A stretch of 64,000 nucleotides of DNA, taken from NCBI RefSeq assembly GCF_003286085.1, contig NW_020825307.1, positions 310,001-374,000 of the forward strand, in the 5' to 3' direction. The stretch is from Drosophila persimilis (lineage: Eukaryota; Arthropoda; Insecta; Diptera; Drosophilidae). Both the position numbers and the translations under genes were made by a program. Positions 45,817-63,639 of this stretch are shown here, in pieces. Within the stretch, counting starts at the first letter, position 1, and each line of letters starts with the position of its first letter. The notes under the pieces were generated by a model that was not told where the DNA came from, ran no database searches, and worked only from the letters and a program-made list of their open reading frames with translations.

Positions 45817-48800
45817 ATGCCACGATACCGGGAATGGGACCTGGCCTGCAAAGTCTACGTGGGAAACCTGGGCTCATCTGCCTCCAAATACGAGATTGAG
45901 AATGCGTTCAGCAAGTATGGACCCTTGCGCAACGTTTGGGTGGCCCGCAACCCGCCAGGCTTTGCATTTGTGGAGTTTGAGGACCGTCGTGATGCAGAGG
46001 ATGCAACCCGTGGCCTGGACGGAACCCGTTGCTGTGGCACACGCATTCGCGTGGAAATGTCTTCTGGTCGGTCACGCGAAGGACGAGGCGGTGGCGGCGG
46101 CGGTGGTGGTGGCGGCGGAGGAGGTGGCGGTGGACCGCGTCGTGGCGCCCGAAGCGGTAGTGGGGGCGGCGGCGGCGGTGGTGCCCGTGCTGGGGACGGC
46201 GGTGGACGATATAGGTGAGTCTCGGCAATAGGTTATGAAATTATTAATATGTTCGTTTACATGTGTAGGTGCTTACACACACACAGAGCGCGCGCACACA
46301 CGCATGCAGATGTGCATGCAGAATATTTATGGTGCCATCGGGCCGTGCATGTGTGCGTGCGTGTGGTTTCGAAAAAATCGATTTTAGTATACATACACAA
46401 GAGAAAGAAAAGAAAAAAAAAGAAAGAAACATTGATTACATGTACATGTCCATGCCTGGTGCGCGCCGCGCACAGCGGCGTCTGCACAGTGGGGAACGGA
46501 ACAGTCGATTGCGCACAAGTCGTCCGAGGTGCCACTGTCGTACACTGAGGGTCAGCAGCCGTGACGTCAGCGTCAACGTCCCGTCCTCCTACGCCCACAG
46601 GCAGATGCTAGGCCTCTTTTGCATGCAAACTTTTAACCTCATCCGCATCCGCATCGCTGTGCACCGATGCATCATACTATTCTTATGCTTTTCACATTCA
46701 TATCGCACAGACTCGGCCTGGCCGAGGGTGGGGTAGAGGTTAGGGGAAGGGGGAGTGGTTGAACAAAACCCAAAAACAAAAAGAAAAAACTTTGAAAATT
46801 ATGTTGTGTTTTTGTAACTTGCAATGAAAAATGGAACGAATGGAGCCAGTTTTAATGTGGTTTCACAATCATTTTGCAGGATCAAGTCTTCTACTACTAC
46901 AAGCACAACAACAACAACAACTACAACAATAAGAACAACAACAACAGCTACTACTACTAGAACTTCTACTACTCCTCTTCCTTCAACAAGAACTACTACT
47001 ACAACAACAACAACCACCACCACCACCAGAACAAGTTCACGTCTCACAACTACTACAGCTCCTGCTCCTCCTCAGACACACATTTCACCACCAACTCCAA
47101 CAAGAACACCAACAATACCATACACCACATCCAACTGCAAACGAAAGTTGTGTGGCTTTAGTATGATATTTGCCGATTTCTGCTACTTCAACAAGTTCGA
47201 TATATTCCGTTGACAGCAACAAATGACGATTACAGCAACACTAAATGCACACATGCTCCCTTCCACCACCACCACAAAAACAAAACACCACACCACACAG
47301 CTACCACTACCCCCACCACCACCCACAGGATGGGATGGGATGGGATACCTGGGTGCAGTCAGTCCAGTCCAGTCCACACCATCATCAACAACAACCAACA
47401 ACTAGAGGCTATGGCTATGGCTGCAACAGCAACAGCGACAACCAAAAATCAGCACACCCACCCACCCAACCCCCCACGACATCACCAGACATCAGTCATA
47501 GTTCATTTTGTTTTCTTTTGTTTCTTCTGATTTATGTTCTGTTGCAAGCAAATCAAATATTGTTGACTGCAGCAATCAGCAAACGCGTGCAACTGTAACC
47601 ACATTAAAAACAGAAGCAGCACAGCAGCAAGTGCGACAACAAGAACAGCAACAAAGCCAGCAACACTCTAACCATAACTGTTCCAGAGAATCCATCCGAA
47701 TCCAAGTCAAACTCCAATTATAACTCTGTACAGAAGCACACACACACACACGCTCAAAACCAAACACAAACGAAACGAAACCCAGATACAGACACCAATT
47801 CAACCCGATCCAATCCAAGCCCCATCCCAATGCAATCGAATCCAGCAACGCTTCATTCAGGCAACTTGGTCCAACGTCAACGTTCTTAGGCCTCGACTAC
47901 TTCTCTCCAGAGCTTCAAGTCGATCGAATTGTCCCCAACCTCAGCCACCATCATCACCAATCAATCAGCCAATCAACCAACCAAACAACCACCACATCAT
48001 TTGTCATCTTCAGCGCAGCCTACCAGCAACAAAGGCTACAGCTACAATTACAACAGCTAATACTACTACTACTATTTACTTCTACTATTACAACAAAAAT
48101 TCAACAACAACAGCAACAAGAATCAAAAGAAAACACCAACAAGATTTGAGAGCCGGCAATGGAAGTCGATCCGATCCGATCAGATCCGATACATTCCTTT
48201 GAGATTGGCTCCCCTTCCCGTTGCTGGCTCTTGTTGGTACTGGTACTGCGCCAACTCAACCTCCCAGTAATTGCACCTGTTCCTCTGCTCACCTCTGCTC
48301 AAAGCTCAAAGATCAATCAATCAAATCAATGAATGAATCCAATCCAATCAAATCGATAAGCTCTTGGGGCTGCTTGAGGCCTTCACGCTAATGCCATTGC
48401 AAAGCAACCCCTCTTCAATCGCAGCAAGTATGAAACCTTTCTTGGCCGCCAAGCAGAAGCGCAGCTTAACCCAAAACCAGCAACCACAACGACTGCAGCG
48501 AAGATGCAATGTTTGGTCTTAGAATACTCGTATTAACAGCATTAACCAAATGATCTATTCTGTATTTTGTTATTTAACTATTTTTTTTTTCTTTTTGTAT
48601 AGTTTTTGTGGTACGGTTTCGGTCTCTGTTTCTGTTTCCGTTTCCTGTTCTTTTTTTTTTTTGTTTCTGTTCTTTTTTGTGTCTTGCGATAAATGTTGTT
48701 CACGCTAATGGTCTGCTCTATATATCTGTATATATGTATGTGTGTGCATGCAAAAACCCGATCAACTCAAAGCAAACCTCTTCACCCACAATGCAACAAC

Positions 48801-49163
48801 CACCCAGGGCAACCAAGCAATCAAATCAATCAATCAAGCAAACACCAGGAGCTAGAAGGCCCTCGACTTACTCGTCGTCGTCGTCGTCTCTACTCGTCTC
48901 TGCTCGTCTCGTCTCGCCCTGCTCTGGTCTGGTCTGGTCTCGTCTCGTCTCGTATCTCCATCTCAAGCATCGCGGATGGCGGCGTCTTCAGCTCTTTGGG
49001 AGCGCACCACCACCACCACCACTACCACCACCAACCAATCATTCCTCCACAGTTGCCGCTTCTACTGATGCTGCTTCCACTACTGCTTCTCCATCCAACT
49101 CCGACCAACTTCTTCAGCTGCAGCCGGAAGGCGATAAAATAAGCAAAAAAAAAAAAAATTTTC

Positions 49164-49194
<31 letters not shown>

Positions 49195-50147
49195 AGAAAA
49201 GAACGAAAGAACAGTCATCACCAAAACCACCAAAAACAACACAAAAAAACCACCACAGTACCACCAATCCACAACCACAGACACTTAATCAATCGAAATC
49301 AGAATATCAGTATCAGAATCGTATCAACTGTCCTACAACTACAACTACAACTACAACTACAACAACAACTCAAGTACAACTCAACTAAAACTCAACAACA
49401 ACAGCTACTATTACTACAACTACAACTACAACTACAGTCTTCTCAGTCTGCTCTGATCATCAACCAACCAATCAATCAGCCAACTAAGCAACCAACCAAC
49501 CAATCAACCAGTCAATCAACCACCAACCAACCAACCAACCACCACCACCACCACCAACTACTTATGTAAAGTCACACCACCACCAACGCTTTCGTAACGG
49601 GGCCCAAAAGTCTGCCACAAAATCTGCCACCTCAACTCAAATCTCGACCACCTCAACCAAGCTCAAGCCAGCTCTCAGCTCTGCTCAGCTCCAATCAGCA
49701 GTCCGCTCCAATCAACTCCGCTCAGCTCAGCTCTGCCTCCGTTCAGATCAGATCAACTCAACCTCCAACTCGACCTCGACCTCAACCTCAGCTCTGCTCA
49801 GCTCAACCCACAGTCCAGCCCAGCCCGACTCTGTTCAAGTTGTGTGTGTTGTTTGATCGAGACTACATTCTCAACTATCAACTTTACCTAAATATTAAGG
49901 AATTGCTAATTATTACATTCATTTTCAGTCAGCAACAGTACAAAAACTATTAATTTTTATTTCTCTCTCTCTCTCTCTCTCTCTTTCCTCTTTCTCTTTT
50001 TCCCGCTCTTTCTATCTCCATCTATGGTGCCCCCCCTCCTCATATCCATATAATTTCAGATCAAGGTCCCCAAGAAGGTCAAGGACACGCAGTCGCAGCT
50101 TCTCAAGGGATCGTCGCAGCCGTTCCGACTCCCGGGATCGGCACTAG
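45817..50147 (+). CDS. Rbp1-like: SR-family splicing regulator Rbp1-like, RS-tail isoform
   Basis: Nuclear RNA-binding SR protein that influences splice-site choice. Exon 45817-46214 (start [19 protein letters not shown]) encodes one RRM with RNP2 VYVGNL (residues 13-18) and RNP1 GFAFVEF (48-54), followed by [12 protein letters not shown] and a run of about 16 Gly. In this isoform the donor ATAG|GTGAGT joins an acceptor at 50058-50059 to a short exon 50060-50147. That exon encodes an RS tail ([20 protein letters not shown]...SDSRDRH) and TAG, for 161 aa in frame. The terminal exon has only 29 codons and is easily missed. The intron of 3.8 kb is almost wholly simple sequence. An AATAAA at 50301-50306 follows. 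The X-linked paralogue Rbp1-like is preferred over Rbp1 because of the Gly run and the yippee/Tim9a neighbourhood. Confidence 0.92.
46880..47213 (+). CDS. Rbp1-like: Alternative last exon of Rbp1-like (Thr-rich tail)
   Basis: An acceptor ATTTTGCAG at 46871-46879 opens an exon in the right phase: AG|G completes the Arg codon of the first exon. It reads [20 protein letters not shown]..., a long Thr/Arg tail coded by ACA/ACT triplets, ending YFNKFDIFR and TGA at 47213. This gives a 243-aa isoform without an RS domain. The paralogue Rbp1 has, as I recall, a comparable Thr-rich isoform, which supports real use. Confidence 0.7.
47214..50059 (+). other. Simple-sequence intron / 3' UTR of Rbp1-like
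   Basis: Nearly continuous CAA-, ACC-, CAACT- and CTCAA-type repeats and TA runs (49157-49190). Open frames here (for example 48608-49192 and 49189-49569) are translations of simple sequence and are not supported as genes. It would be the 3' UTR of the short isoform and intron of the RS isoform. Confidence 0.6.
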
Positions 50148-50185
50148 GAGGCGAGGGATACCGTTGCAGCAGATTAAACCTATAC

Positions 50186-50236
<51 letters not shown>

Positions 50237-50300
50237 CACATACATATATATATATACACTTACACAGGCTCACCACACCTCCTTCCCCTTTAAAAAATAA

Positions 50301-50306
50301 AATAAA
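50301..50306 (+). terminator. Poly-A signal of the RS isoform of Rbp1-like
   Basis: AATAAA 154 nt after the TAG at 50145-50147, following a TA-repeat segment. Confidence 0.55.
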
Positions 50307-51304
50307 AACACAGTCACATAGAGATAGTAGAGCGCGCTACAGTTGTGGCCGTAAAGTTATTGATTCACCAGACAGCCGCAGACAGCAGCTACGAAATTCC
50401 TTTAATCATGGAGTAATAGCCATCCCTATGTGGATGTAAGTTTAAATAATTGTAAATTTTATCAGTTTATTGGATGCCCCCCTAGGGGCGGATTAAGTAG
50501 AGTTTGATCGTAACAGTAAGACCCACAACGTAATTTCCTCCTTCCCGAACCCTACGCGCATCATGGCCAATTGGTAAGGAGGGAAGCGGTACGTACAGTA
50601 CGGTACACATTGGTATATAGGAGCTGAGCACATGTTAGATTCTAATCGTCAGATCAGGTCAGCATGCAACAGCAACAAACAACAACAACAGAAACAGCAC
50701 ACGGAAGAAGAACAATGAACAGAACAAAAGGTAAATGCGATTTAACATTCATGGACGCATTTTATTGTTATTTTTTTGTTGTGTTGTTTATTTCAAAATC
50801 TGTCGTAACACAAAATGTCTACAAAAAAATAAAAATACAAAAAAATACTGAAAATTAAAGCGAGTTTCTATTAAACGAGGATTGGTCATTTATATCCTTA
50901 GCCATGGTTATGATCCAGAATGATTGGAAAAAAGTATCAGCCCGGTTTTGATTATGTAAGCCTAATCAAATCAGAAAGAGACGGACTCTGTTCTCCACGG
51001 AACAGAGCAGGACAGCAAGCTGTTCAGATGTATGTACATAAATGTGTAGATGCATGTACTACACTTGAAAAAGATTTAAAATTGGTCAGAAGAGTGAAAC
51101 GCACAGAACTCAGACCCTATAGATATTTATATACATACATAGATACATATGTATGTCTCCATATTTATGCATATATATGTTTTTAATATATATAGGACCA
51201 CTATATATCATCATAAAGCAGCCATGGTAATGATTTATGCACCCTTGGGTGTATTATATTCACCGAATTCAGTTCATCGAAAAATCGAACTTTGCTATAT
51301 GCTG

Positions 51305-51755
51305 TAACCCATTAAGGGAAAATTGGCATCTAAATACCCATGAAAACTATAAAAATTGAAGAATTTTAGAGCCAAATTAGTGAGAGATATCGTAATACAT
51401 TTTTTTTAATGTAAAGACTAGACCAAATACTTCATACAGCATAATTTTTTGTGGGTTACCTTAAAAATATCAGTTGTAAATATACAGGTTTCTTAGTAGT
51501 CCGAAAAATTTTAATCGCGCAATCTTTTTGTACAGTTTCTTTGTGCAATAGAAATATAATGAACAGCGATATTTTAACATAGATTTTAAGACTTTGTGAA
51601 AAACAGTAACATGTTTCCAAAAAAGAGCATTTTGGTATTTAAATAGCCAGGCTATATCTTAGGTGCTTGCACAGGTGCTACTATTGTCTCCAAAGCAAAC
51701 ATCAAAATTTCATCAAAACCGCACGAGCCGTTTAGGAGCGGTCTATAATGGGTTA
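51305..51755. mobile_element. Possible non-autonomous element with inverted ends
   Basis: TAACCCATTA at 51305-51314 is the exact inverse of TAATGGGTTA at 51746-51755, enclosing about 430 nt of AT-rich non-coding DNA. GTTAAC/TTAA-type targets sit at the right edge. Ten-base inverted repeats can arise by chance, so this is tentative. Confidence 0.35.
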
Positions 51756-51772
51756 ACGCTATTAAACTCTTT

Positions 51773-51861
51773 AAGCTGGCTGCTGTCGAACCATTAAAGC
51801 TGGCTGCTATACAACTATTAAAGATGGTGTCTATAGAACTATTAAGGCTAGATGCTATGAA
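51773..51861. repeat. 24-bp tandem repeat (about 3.7 copies)
   Basis: Unit AAGCTGGCTGCTNNNNNACT/CATTA repeats at 51773, 51797, 51821 and (partial) 51845 with increasing divergence. The period is a multiple of three, so the minus strand stays open with an 8-residue repeat, but no gene context supports translation. Confidence 0.7.
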
Positions 51862-53234
51862 CACACAAGCCCGTCAGGCTGTAGGAAAAAAACTATTAAA
51901 AAACATTGATATGCAATTGTAAACCCAAAATGAACTTATGTATCGATTTCGCAGTGATGCGGCGAAGGTGAATATCGAATATAATCGATAATACCCTCGA
52001 TTGAAATTTCGTGATTTATACAAAATGTACCTGCAGAAATTTCTAAAATGAATAAAAGATTTTATTTTATTCAAAATTATATTCAAATTTCCGTATGCTT
52101 TCGAATAAAAATATCGGATATGACCGATTATATTTAAACAGTTGGTCCGTCCTATCACTTGGCGCAAAGTTGTCATCCAATAAATTAAAATCATCCTCTT
52201 TCAGTTCCAGTAAAGTTCCCAGAAAAGGTTTAACAATAGTAATGTTTATATATTTCATAGTTTCATGTTTTGGTTTTCTTGTCTTTTAACGAATAGTAAT
52301 GACTTTTAAGGACATGTACATAATGTGCATTCGTGATCGAATCGGGGGATAAACACATACGTATATGAACGAGTATGCACGTATAGGATAAATATATGAT
52401 AAACAACTTTTCTATAGAACAATATCCGGATGCTTCTCCGCTCGGCCAACGAAAGTAATAAAAAACTTTTTGGCTCCAACAAAATTATTGTCACTCCCCT
52501 CAAACCACTTGGATTTGTTTCCATTCCACGATCAAGGATCGGCGCACTTGTCTTTTCTATAAACGAACGATTGGCTACAGCAAATTCAACACTTTAGTTA
52601 ACGACTACTTAAAATGGTGAAAACAGCGATGCCGAAACCTGAACAAGATCCAAGGATAGAACAGAGTAAATCGTTATGGAAGGGAAGTCTGTAGAGTATA
52701 GAGTATTACTAGATATAGCATCTATCAGAGACCTGAATGAATCCACAGTAAACATCTTTCTTTTCCTTTGAGGCTAAAACGTATTACAATATTCTGATAA
52801 TATACGAGTAATATATACGAGTATGTATGTGTAAAAAGGCAGTGCAACTGCTCCTACATTATTTAAATATATCGCAAGAATCAATGAACCAAAGAATCAA
52901 TCTGAAGAAACATTTTGTTTGAAAATAAAAAGTTTCACTTTCTGTGGATTCATGCAGTTCCGCAGTACAGACATATCATATCGTATGTATGTACATATTT
53001 CACACGTTTATATATTTGATATATAAAATACAAAATAATGAAGAGCAGAGACACAGTAGAAGTCTATGGCAAATAATAAGCAATTATAATAGTAACAAAA
53101 AACAAAAAAAAACTAGATAATCCTTAGCGTGGGGGGATCAGACACTCTTAACACAGGCAGGCGGCAGGAGGAGGAGGAGGAGGAGGAAGGATCTAGGGAA
53201 GGGCTACAAGCAGTGTGTCCATCTCCATCTCCAT

Positions 53235-58531
<5,297 letters not shown>

Positions 58532-58572
58532 TCTATTCTCTGAAATTATTCGAAAATGTTATGTTGAATATA

Positions 58573-58580
58573 TATCGATA
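58573..58580 (-). promoter_or_regulatory. DRE upstream of alanine aminotransferase
   Basis: Perfect TATCGATA about 40 nt before the first start codon, followed by a second overlapping ATCGAT. Fits a DREF/BEAF-32 site at a housekeeping promoter. Confidence 0.5.
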
Positions 58581-58581
58581 T

Positions 58582-61500
58582 ATCGATGTATTGATATACA
58601 TATATTTTTTTGTTTTTGTTTTTGTTCTTTCTTAAATACGGTTTGAGGTTTTCTCGGCACATGCAAAAGTGCTGACTGTGGAAGGGTGTGTATGTATAAG
58701 AGTATAACACACTCGCATAAATTATAAGAGTCGGCATTCCGGCTCTCTCTCTCTCTCTCTGTGCTATCGGCAGAAGCTGCCCAATAAAATTGTATGCTTA
58801 TCAATATAAAATAAGTAGATTATATATTTATTGGCCTCTCTTTATTGGTGCCTTTGTTTGCCAAGTCCGTAGTTTATATAATTCAGAGATACAAATTACA
58901 CGCTTATTACAACTTCCGTTAACAGTTCAGTTAAATTTGCCGCTCTTCGGCAGTGACGCGCTGGCAGTGCGTATGCACATTTAGCGGAGACGCGAACCCC
59001 AACTGACAGCTGCATTCGGGCGCGTAATTTTACAACTGATATTCAAATTTGAATCATTTTCTTATCACACTGTTACAATCGTAAAGCCCATTATCGCTGT
59101 GGAAGTTTTTAGTTGTTCAGAGGCACCACTTTATTTTGGATTTTGTTTGAATAGGAATTACGTACGAATAGGATTTATGGTATACACGCTTTAATTCAGA
59201 CGATATTTCGCGTGCTACTATACTCGCACGATCCCCTATCAGTAGCCTGTACTTTTGACTTTGAGCCAGAGCGGGGGACTCTTATCAGTGACGTCCCTAG
59301 GCCGAGCTTGTTCATATACCGATTTCCACAGATCCATAAATGTGGCAAAGTTCTTCACATCTCAGAATTTTTGCACTTTGAAACGGCAGTTACGTAATGC
59401 AAGCTGGCAAAAAACAAGCAAAAACCAAAGGCAAAGACAAAGAATCATTAAAAACATGACAATGGCCAGATATCGCACGGTATACGGCTGAATATTGGTG
59501 TGGATGTTTTCAAAATGTGGCACAACTGATGCGCACTCAAATCAAGCGTCAATCAGCCATCCCACAAAATGTTTGCTTTCGTATTAGCGATTATATATCT
59601 GTATATGGCACAAAACATATGTGTTTTCTTTACATATATGTATGTATATACACGTACCTCTTGCGGGAGGGGTGTTGTTGTTTTCTTTAGGAACAAGCCA
59701 GTCGAAGCCGGCTGAACCTTAGAACTTGTTTCGGCGAAGATTTGTTTTTTGAGGAGCGGAACGCACTTGAAACCGGTTAGGGATTGATGGGCGCACAGCA
59801 GAGCCAAAAATAGTGTATATATGTATGTTTCTTTAATGTGAAATGCAAATTTATATATATCACCAGCCATAGGGGACGATACTGGCAATGCGAACCCAGA
59901 GAAAGCTCCCAAAACGATTGCCTGGAACAGGAACACAGCAGAAGGATCATTCCAAGTGTCAGTCAGAGTGGAAACAGCTGAAATATGGGACATTTTTCCA
60001 AGAAAAACAGTGGGGGCTGGGCTCCGATATAGTGAAAACTAGTAAGGGATAGCAACAGATTCAGAGCTGAACCAAAACAGAGAGGCCTGGTTAAATATAA
60101 TTGTAGATAGTATCGAAATAATATATATATAATCTATCATTTTACATATGTATGAAAGACACATGAAGACACCCAAAGGGAGGGTTGGAAATAATGGGGA
60201 TTATCTGGAATCCATTATATGCCATTTGGAAAACCATGAATTTGATTAAATCTGTAAGAAGTATATATTTAAAAGAACAAAAATTTCAATGTCTGATTTT
60301 GTAAAGAAAAGCCAACAAAAGCTAACAATTTTCCGTTTCAAAGAAGGGATTTTCGGTCTGGAAGGGGTCTAGATCTTTCTTTCCTCTTGCAGATTGATTT
60401 GTTTTGGGTCGCTCGGCACACACATTCTTATGCAATGGTGTTCCAAAATATTTGTGGACTTTGATGCAGCCACATGCCACAGTGCCACCACACCCACACC
60501 CTAACAATCTCTGGGAATTTAGAGGGTTTAGAGCGTATATGTACATATATCAAAACTGGATAAGATAGGGATGATAACAATTGAAACTAATCCGCGGCGA
60601 GAGTGGAGAGTGGAGAGAGGAGAGAGGAGAGGACGTGGCAGCTGGCACTTTGATTGAAATGTCAGAACAGGAGGTGGGGAAAATGGAAGTGGCAATGGCA
60701 GGGTCGGAGCATCGCTAATTACATGCTAAACAGCTGCTAACGCCTTACGCACACGCACACAAACACACACACATGCTCAAGCAAAGCAAGACACAAATCT
60801 CTACTGAGCAACAATTGTCGGCTTTTCACAATGTCGCGCATGGTGGAATAACATGGGGTGAGGCATATTGCAGGTCTTCAAGTCACATAGCATACATATG
60901 TATTTAAATCTCCCTTTCGTTCCGCTCCCCGTCTGTTCCCTCGGGCACTGGAAAATAATAACAAAACGCGGCACCCGGAGATTGCCACTTCACCTGACAT
61001 TTGACACACTTTGGTAAACGTGCACGCAAATCAATTAAGGGCGTCACGCAAAACGATAAACGGTGTACGGTGTGCGGTGAACCGTTGTTAGGCAGTAAAC
61101 AAAACCACAGTTAGGCGGAAATTGGCGATAATTGAACGTGCCACACACAAATCACTTTCACTAAACAGCGTCGCACTGTGAGGTGGATAATTGGGAGCGG
61201 CGGGGGGTGGGTGGCTCGATTTTTGGCCCAATAAGAATGTTGTCGCCTGTATGTGTCCGTGTGTGTGTGTATGTAGTTCAAGAGCAGAGCGTCCGTCAGC
61301 CTCCAAGTTGGCAGAGCTCGATCGATTTTTCTTTGCCGAATGCAACACCATTCCTCCTCGTCTCGGATGTTGCAACTCACCTTGAAGATGGGGCTAGTTT
61401 GGGGGGTTTATTGTCTTCCCTCCCGATTATCTAATGATCCCAAATGCTGCGGATGCGAACCGCGGACTGCTCTGGTGAGACGGACACACAAGATTGACCC

Positions 61501-61953
61501 TCAAAAATCAAGAGAGAAACGCTCGCATGCACACAACCAATGTGGAAAACTTAAACTTATTAATAAACTTATCTACACCATCCCTATATGTGCAATATAT
61601 GTATATACATGTACATAATAAATATTAGGTTTGGTTGTGTGCGTGTCGTACCTGGCGCGCGCTCGCGTATATATGGGTGTGTTTATGGTCGGTAGAATGT
61701 GTTCCAATAAGAAAATCAAAGCTTGGCCCGTTCTGCCTCTCGCTACAATTCCGCTGTAGCAACTGCGGCGGCGGTAATGGCAATCGCTTGCTCGACAAAT
61801 TCTTCGACAACAGCGTGTACAGTTGTTGTTTTTGTTATTGCTGTGTTTGCTTTTGTTGCATTTATCAATATAACGGCATTGGCCGTCCGTGCGAAAAATG
61901 GTGCGCCAAGCGATAAATTTGTATTGGCCACAGTGCGACCGCGGAACATATAT
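58582..61953. other. Upstream region with no supported gene
   Basis: Open frames at 59553-59993, 61088-61380 and 61635-62040 lack family resemblance or good splice context. Alternative 5' exons of the aminotransferase gene could lie here. A motif-1-like site (GGTCGCACTG on minus, 61931-61940) sits 13 nt before repeat copy B. Confidence 0.4.
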
Positions 61954-62220
61954 ACGGTCTTACCCTCAGAAATATACCGAAACTACGTCACAAATTTCAA
62001 AATATACCGCAAATATACTGACGAACTATTTGTATTCTAGTTCGATTAGATTCCATCGTTTTTGATATTCGGTTGAATGTTACCAGCTAGCCAAGACCCT
62101 CAGCTCTGAGCTCATAGTTTTATCCGCTTATTAAATCAATTTCCTACAAGACTGGTTAAATTTTAGTTTTCTTCTTTATAGCATTGCGAATAAAATAAGG
62201 TTTAAGCAAAACCTGTAAAC
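61954..62220. repeat. Dispersed repeat copy B
   Basis: Same order of landmarks as copy A: ACGGTCTTACCCTCAGAAAT, TACTGACGAA, ACCAGCTAGC, TTAAATCAATTTCCTAC, AATAAAATAAGGTTTAAGC. The copies are clearly homologous over their full length of about 270 bp. Confidence 0.75.
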
Positions 62221-62424
62221 AACAATTTCGACTAAATTAATTTTCTTACATGGCAACTACACGCTACCTACACATATGCTACATATTAACTACATTTTAA
62301 TGTAATTAGCACTTGATGGTGAATTAACTGAATGCTTAACCTGAAGGAAATACAATGAAAAGTATCAAATTTGCAAGTTTTGTGAGCTTGAAATGGTGGC
62401 AAGAAATCAGAAAACCCGATAAAT

Positions 62425-62640
62425 ACGGTCGGACCCTCAGAAATATACCGAAATAAACCGTTTCATTTTAAAAATATACCGTAAATATTATGACGAATCC
62501 AAGTTCTATTATACATATTCCTCGTTTTTGATATTCCGGCGAATTTTACTGGGGATATTGATCTTTCAGCACTGCCCATATAAGTTTATACGATAAATTT
62601 ACCTATTTTCTAAAAAAAAGGTTTTAGCGAAAAAGGTCAA
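62425..62640. repeat. Dispersed repeat copy C (diverged)
   Basis: Starts ACGGTCGGACCCTCAGAAAT and keeps ATGACGAA, TCCTCGTTTTTGATATTCCG and AAAGGTTTTAGCGAAAAAGG, with internal deletions relative to A and B. Confidence 0.65.
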
Positions 62641-62690
62641 TCAAAAAAAAACGTAAGCAAATAATCGTTCCTATTTTTCAATTTTGATAT

Positions 62691-62832
62691 TGCGTTGGCT
62701 TTCCTAAACCCTCAGCCCTGCCCACATAGTTGTATCCCATTGATGAATAAATTTTATGCAAGACTAACTACTTTTAAATACTCCCATTTATTGTATTTTG
62801 ACTAAAACACGGTTTAAGCATAAGGGGTCAAC
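62691..62832. repeat. Dispersed repeat copy D (3' half)
   Basis: Lacks the ACGGTC head; begins at the TTTTGATATTGCG segment and keeps CCCTCAGCCCTGCCCA, TATGCAAGACTAACT and CGGTTTAAGCATAAGGGGTC. It follows copy C by 50 nt, so the two may be one insertion of a dimer. Confidence 0.6.
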
Positions 62833-63639
62833 AAATAGTCGCAATGTTGTTATGTCAATGCTGCTGGTAATGAAGATTTGTGCTTATCAACCGGAGTATG
62901 GGCATTTTTTGTATACCCTTTTTCTTTAATTTAAAAGTAAGATATTTTATAAAGAAATTTTCTCAAATTGATTTGTTTTAGACGTATTCATGCATTTGAT
63001 TACCTTCAAAATATCGCTGAAATATCTTTTAAACAGAGACTGACTAGTTTCTGCATTAACTAGAGTCTGGGATGACAAACTTTCCCGCAATTCTCTAATA
63101 TCCATTTCCCTAGGGTAAGCAGAATGTTGCCCATGTTGCGGGACACTCTGCTCGTTTTCACGGCACTTAAAGCTAGCCCATAAAAATTAATGCCGCAACT
63201 TTTGTGCATGGAATGATACTCATTGTTTCTACCGACTCATACACGATTCAAAAAGAGCAAGAAAGAGATCCTTAACCGATTTGAAGAGAGAAAAAGAGCC
63301 GAGTGGTACGCGCCATATAGAAATTGCTTGAAAGTGAATGAGCGAAACGGATTTAAATGCAATCCAGTGGAATAAATGATGCAGGGCAGCACGAATTTCG
63401 ATGTTAAAATGTACAGAAAAGTATCATATTTCAAAGTTTCGCGGGCATACTCCCAAGCAGCTTTGACGAGTGGCGAGTGGACAGTGCTGGTAAGTTTGCA
63501 AGTTTGCCAGCACCAAAAATGGGGCGCGTAGATTCAATTCGTTGGTTGGTTTTATTTCCTAAGAAACTTAGTTATAATCAAAAAAAAGTACTTCTTAACT
63601 ATTAAATATGTACAAAGGACGCCTGGCTTTAAGAATTAG
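62833..63639. other. Non-coding DNA / likely 3' UTR of the last gene
   Basis: No gene seen; AT-rich with no clear minus-strand poly-A signal chosen. Confidence 0.35.

Larger units (their letters stand above)
50307..53234. other. Convergent intergenic region between Rbp1-like and ALT
   Basis: AT-rich, no gene supported. Holds the possible non-autonomous element at 51305-51755, the 24-bp tandem repeat at 51773-51861 and, in its right part, the probable 3' UTR of the aminotransferase gene with a GGA run at 53167-53188. Confidence 0.5.

Noticed and set aside
48608..49569. Long frames in the Rbp1-like intron
   Set aside because: Translations of CAA/ACC/CTC simple repeats and TA runs; no conserved protein features.
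61723..62040. Frame with a hydrophobic Val/Ala/Phe stretch resembling a membrane segment
   Set aside because: Begins at TTG, runs into dispersed repeat copy B for its last third, and has no recognisable homology.
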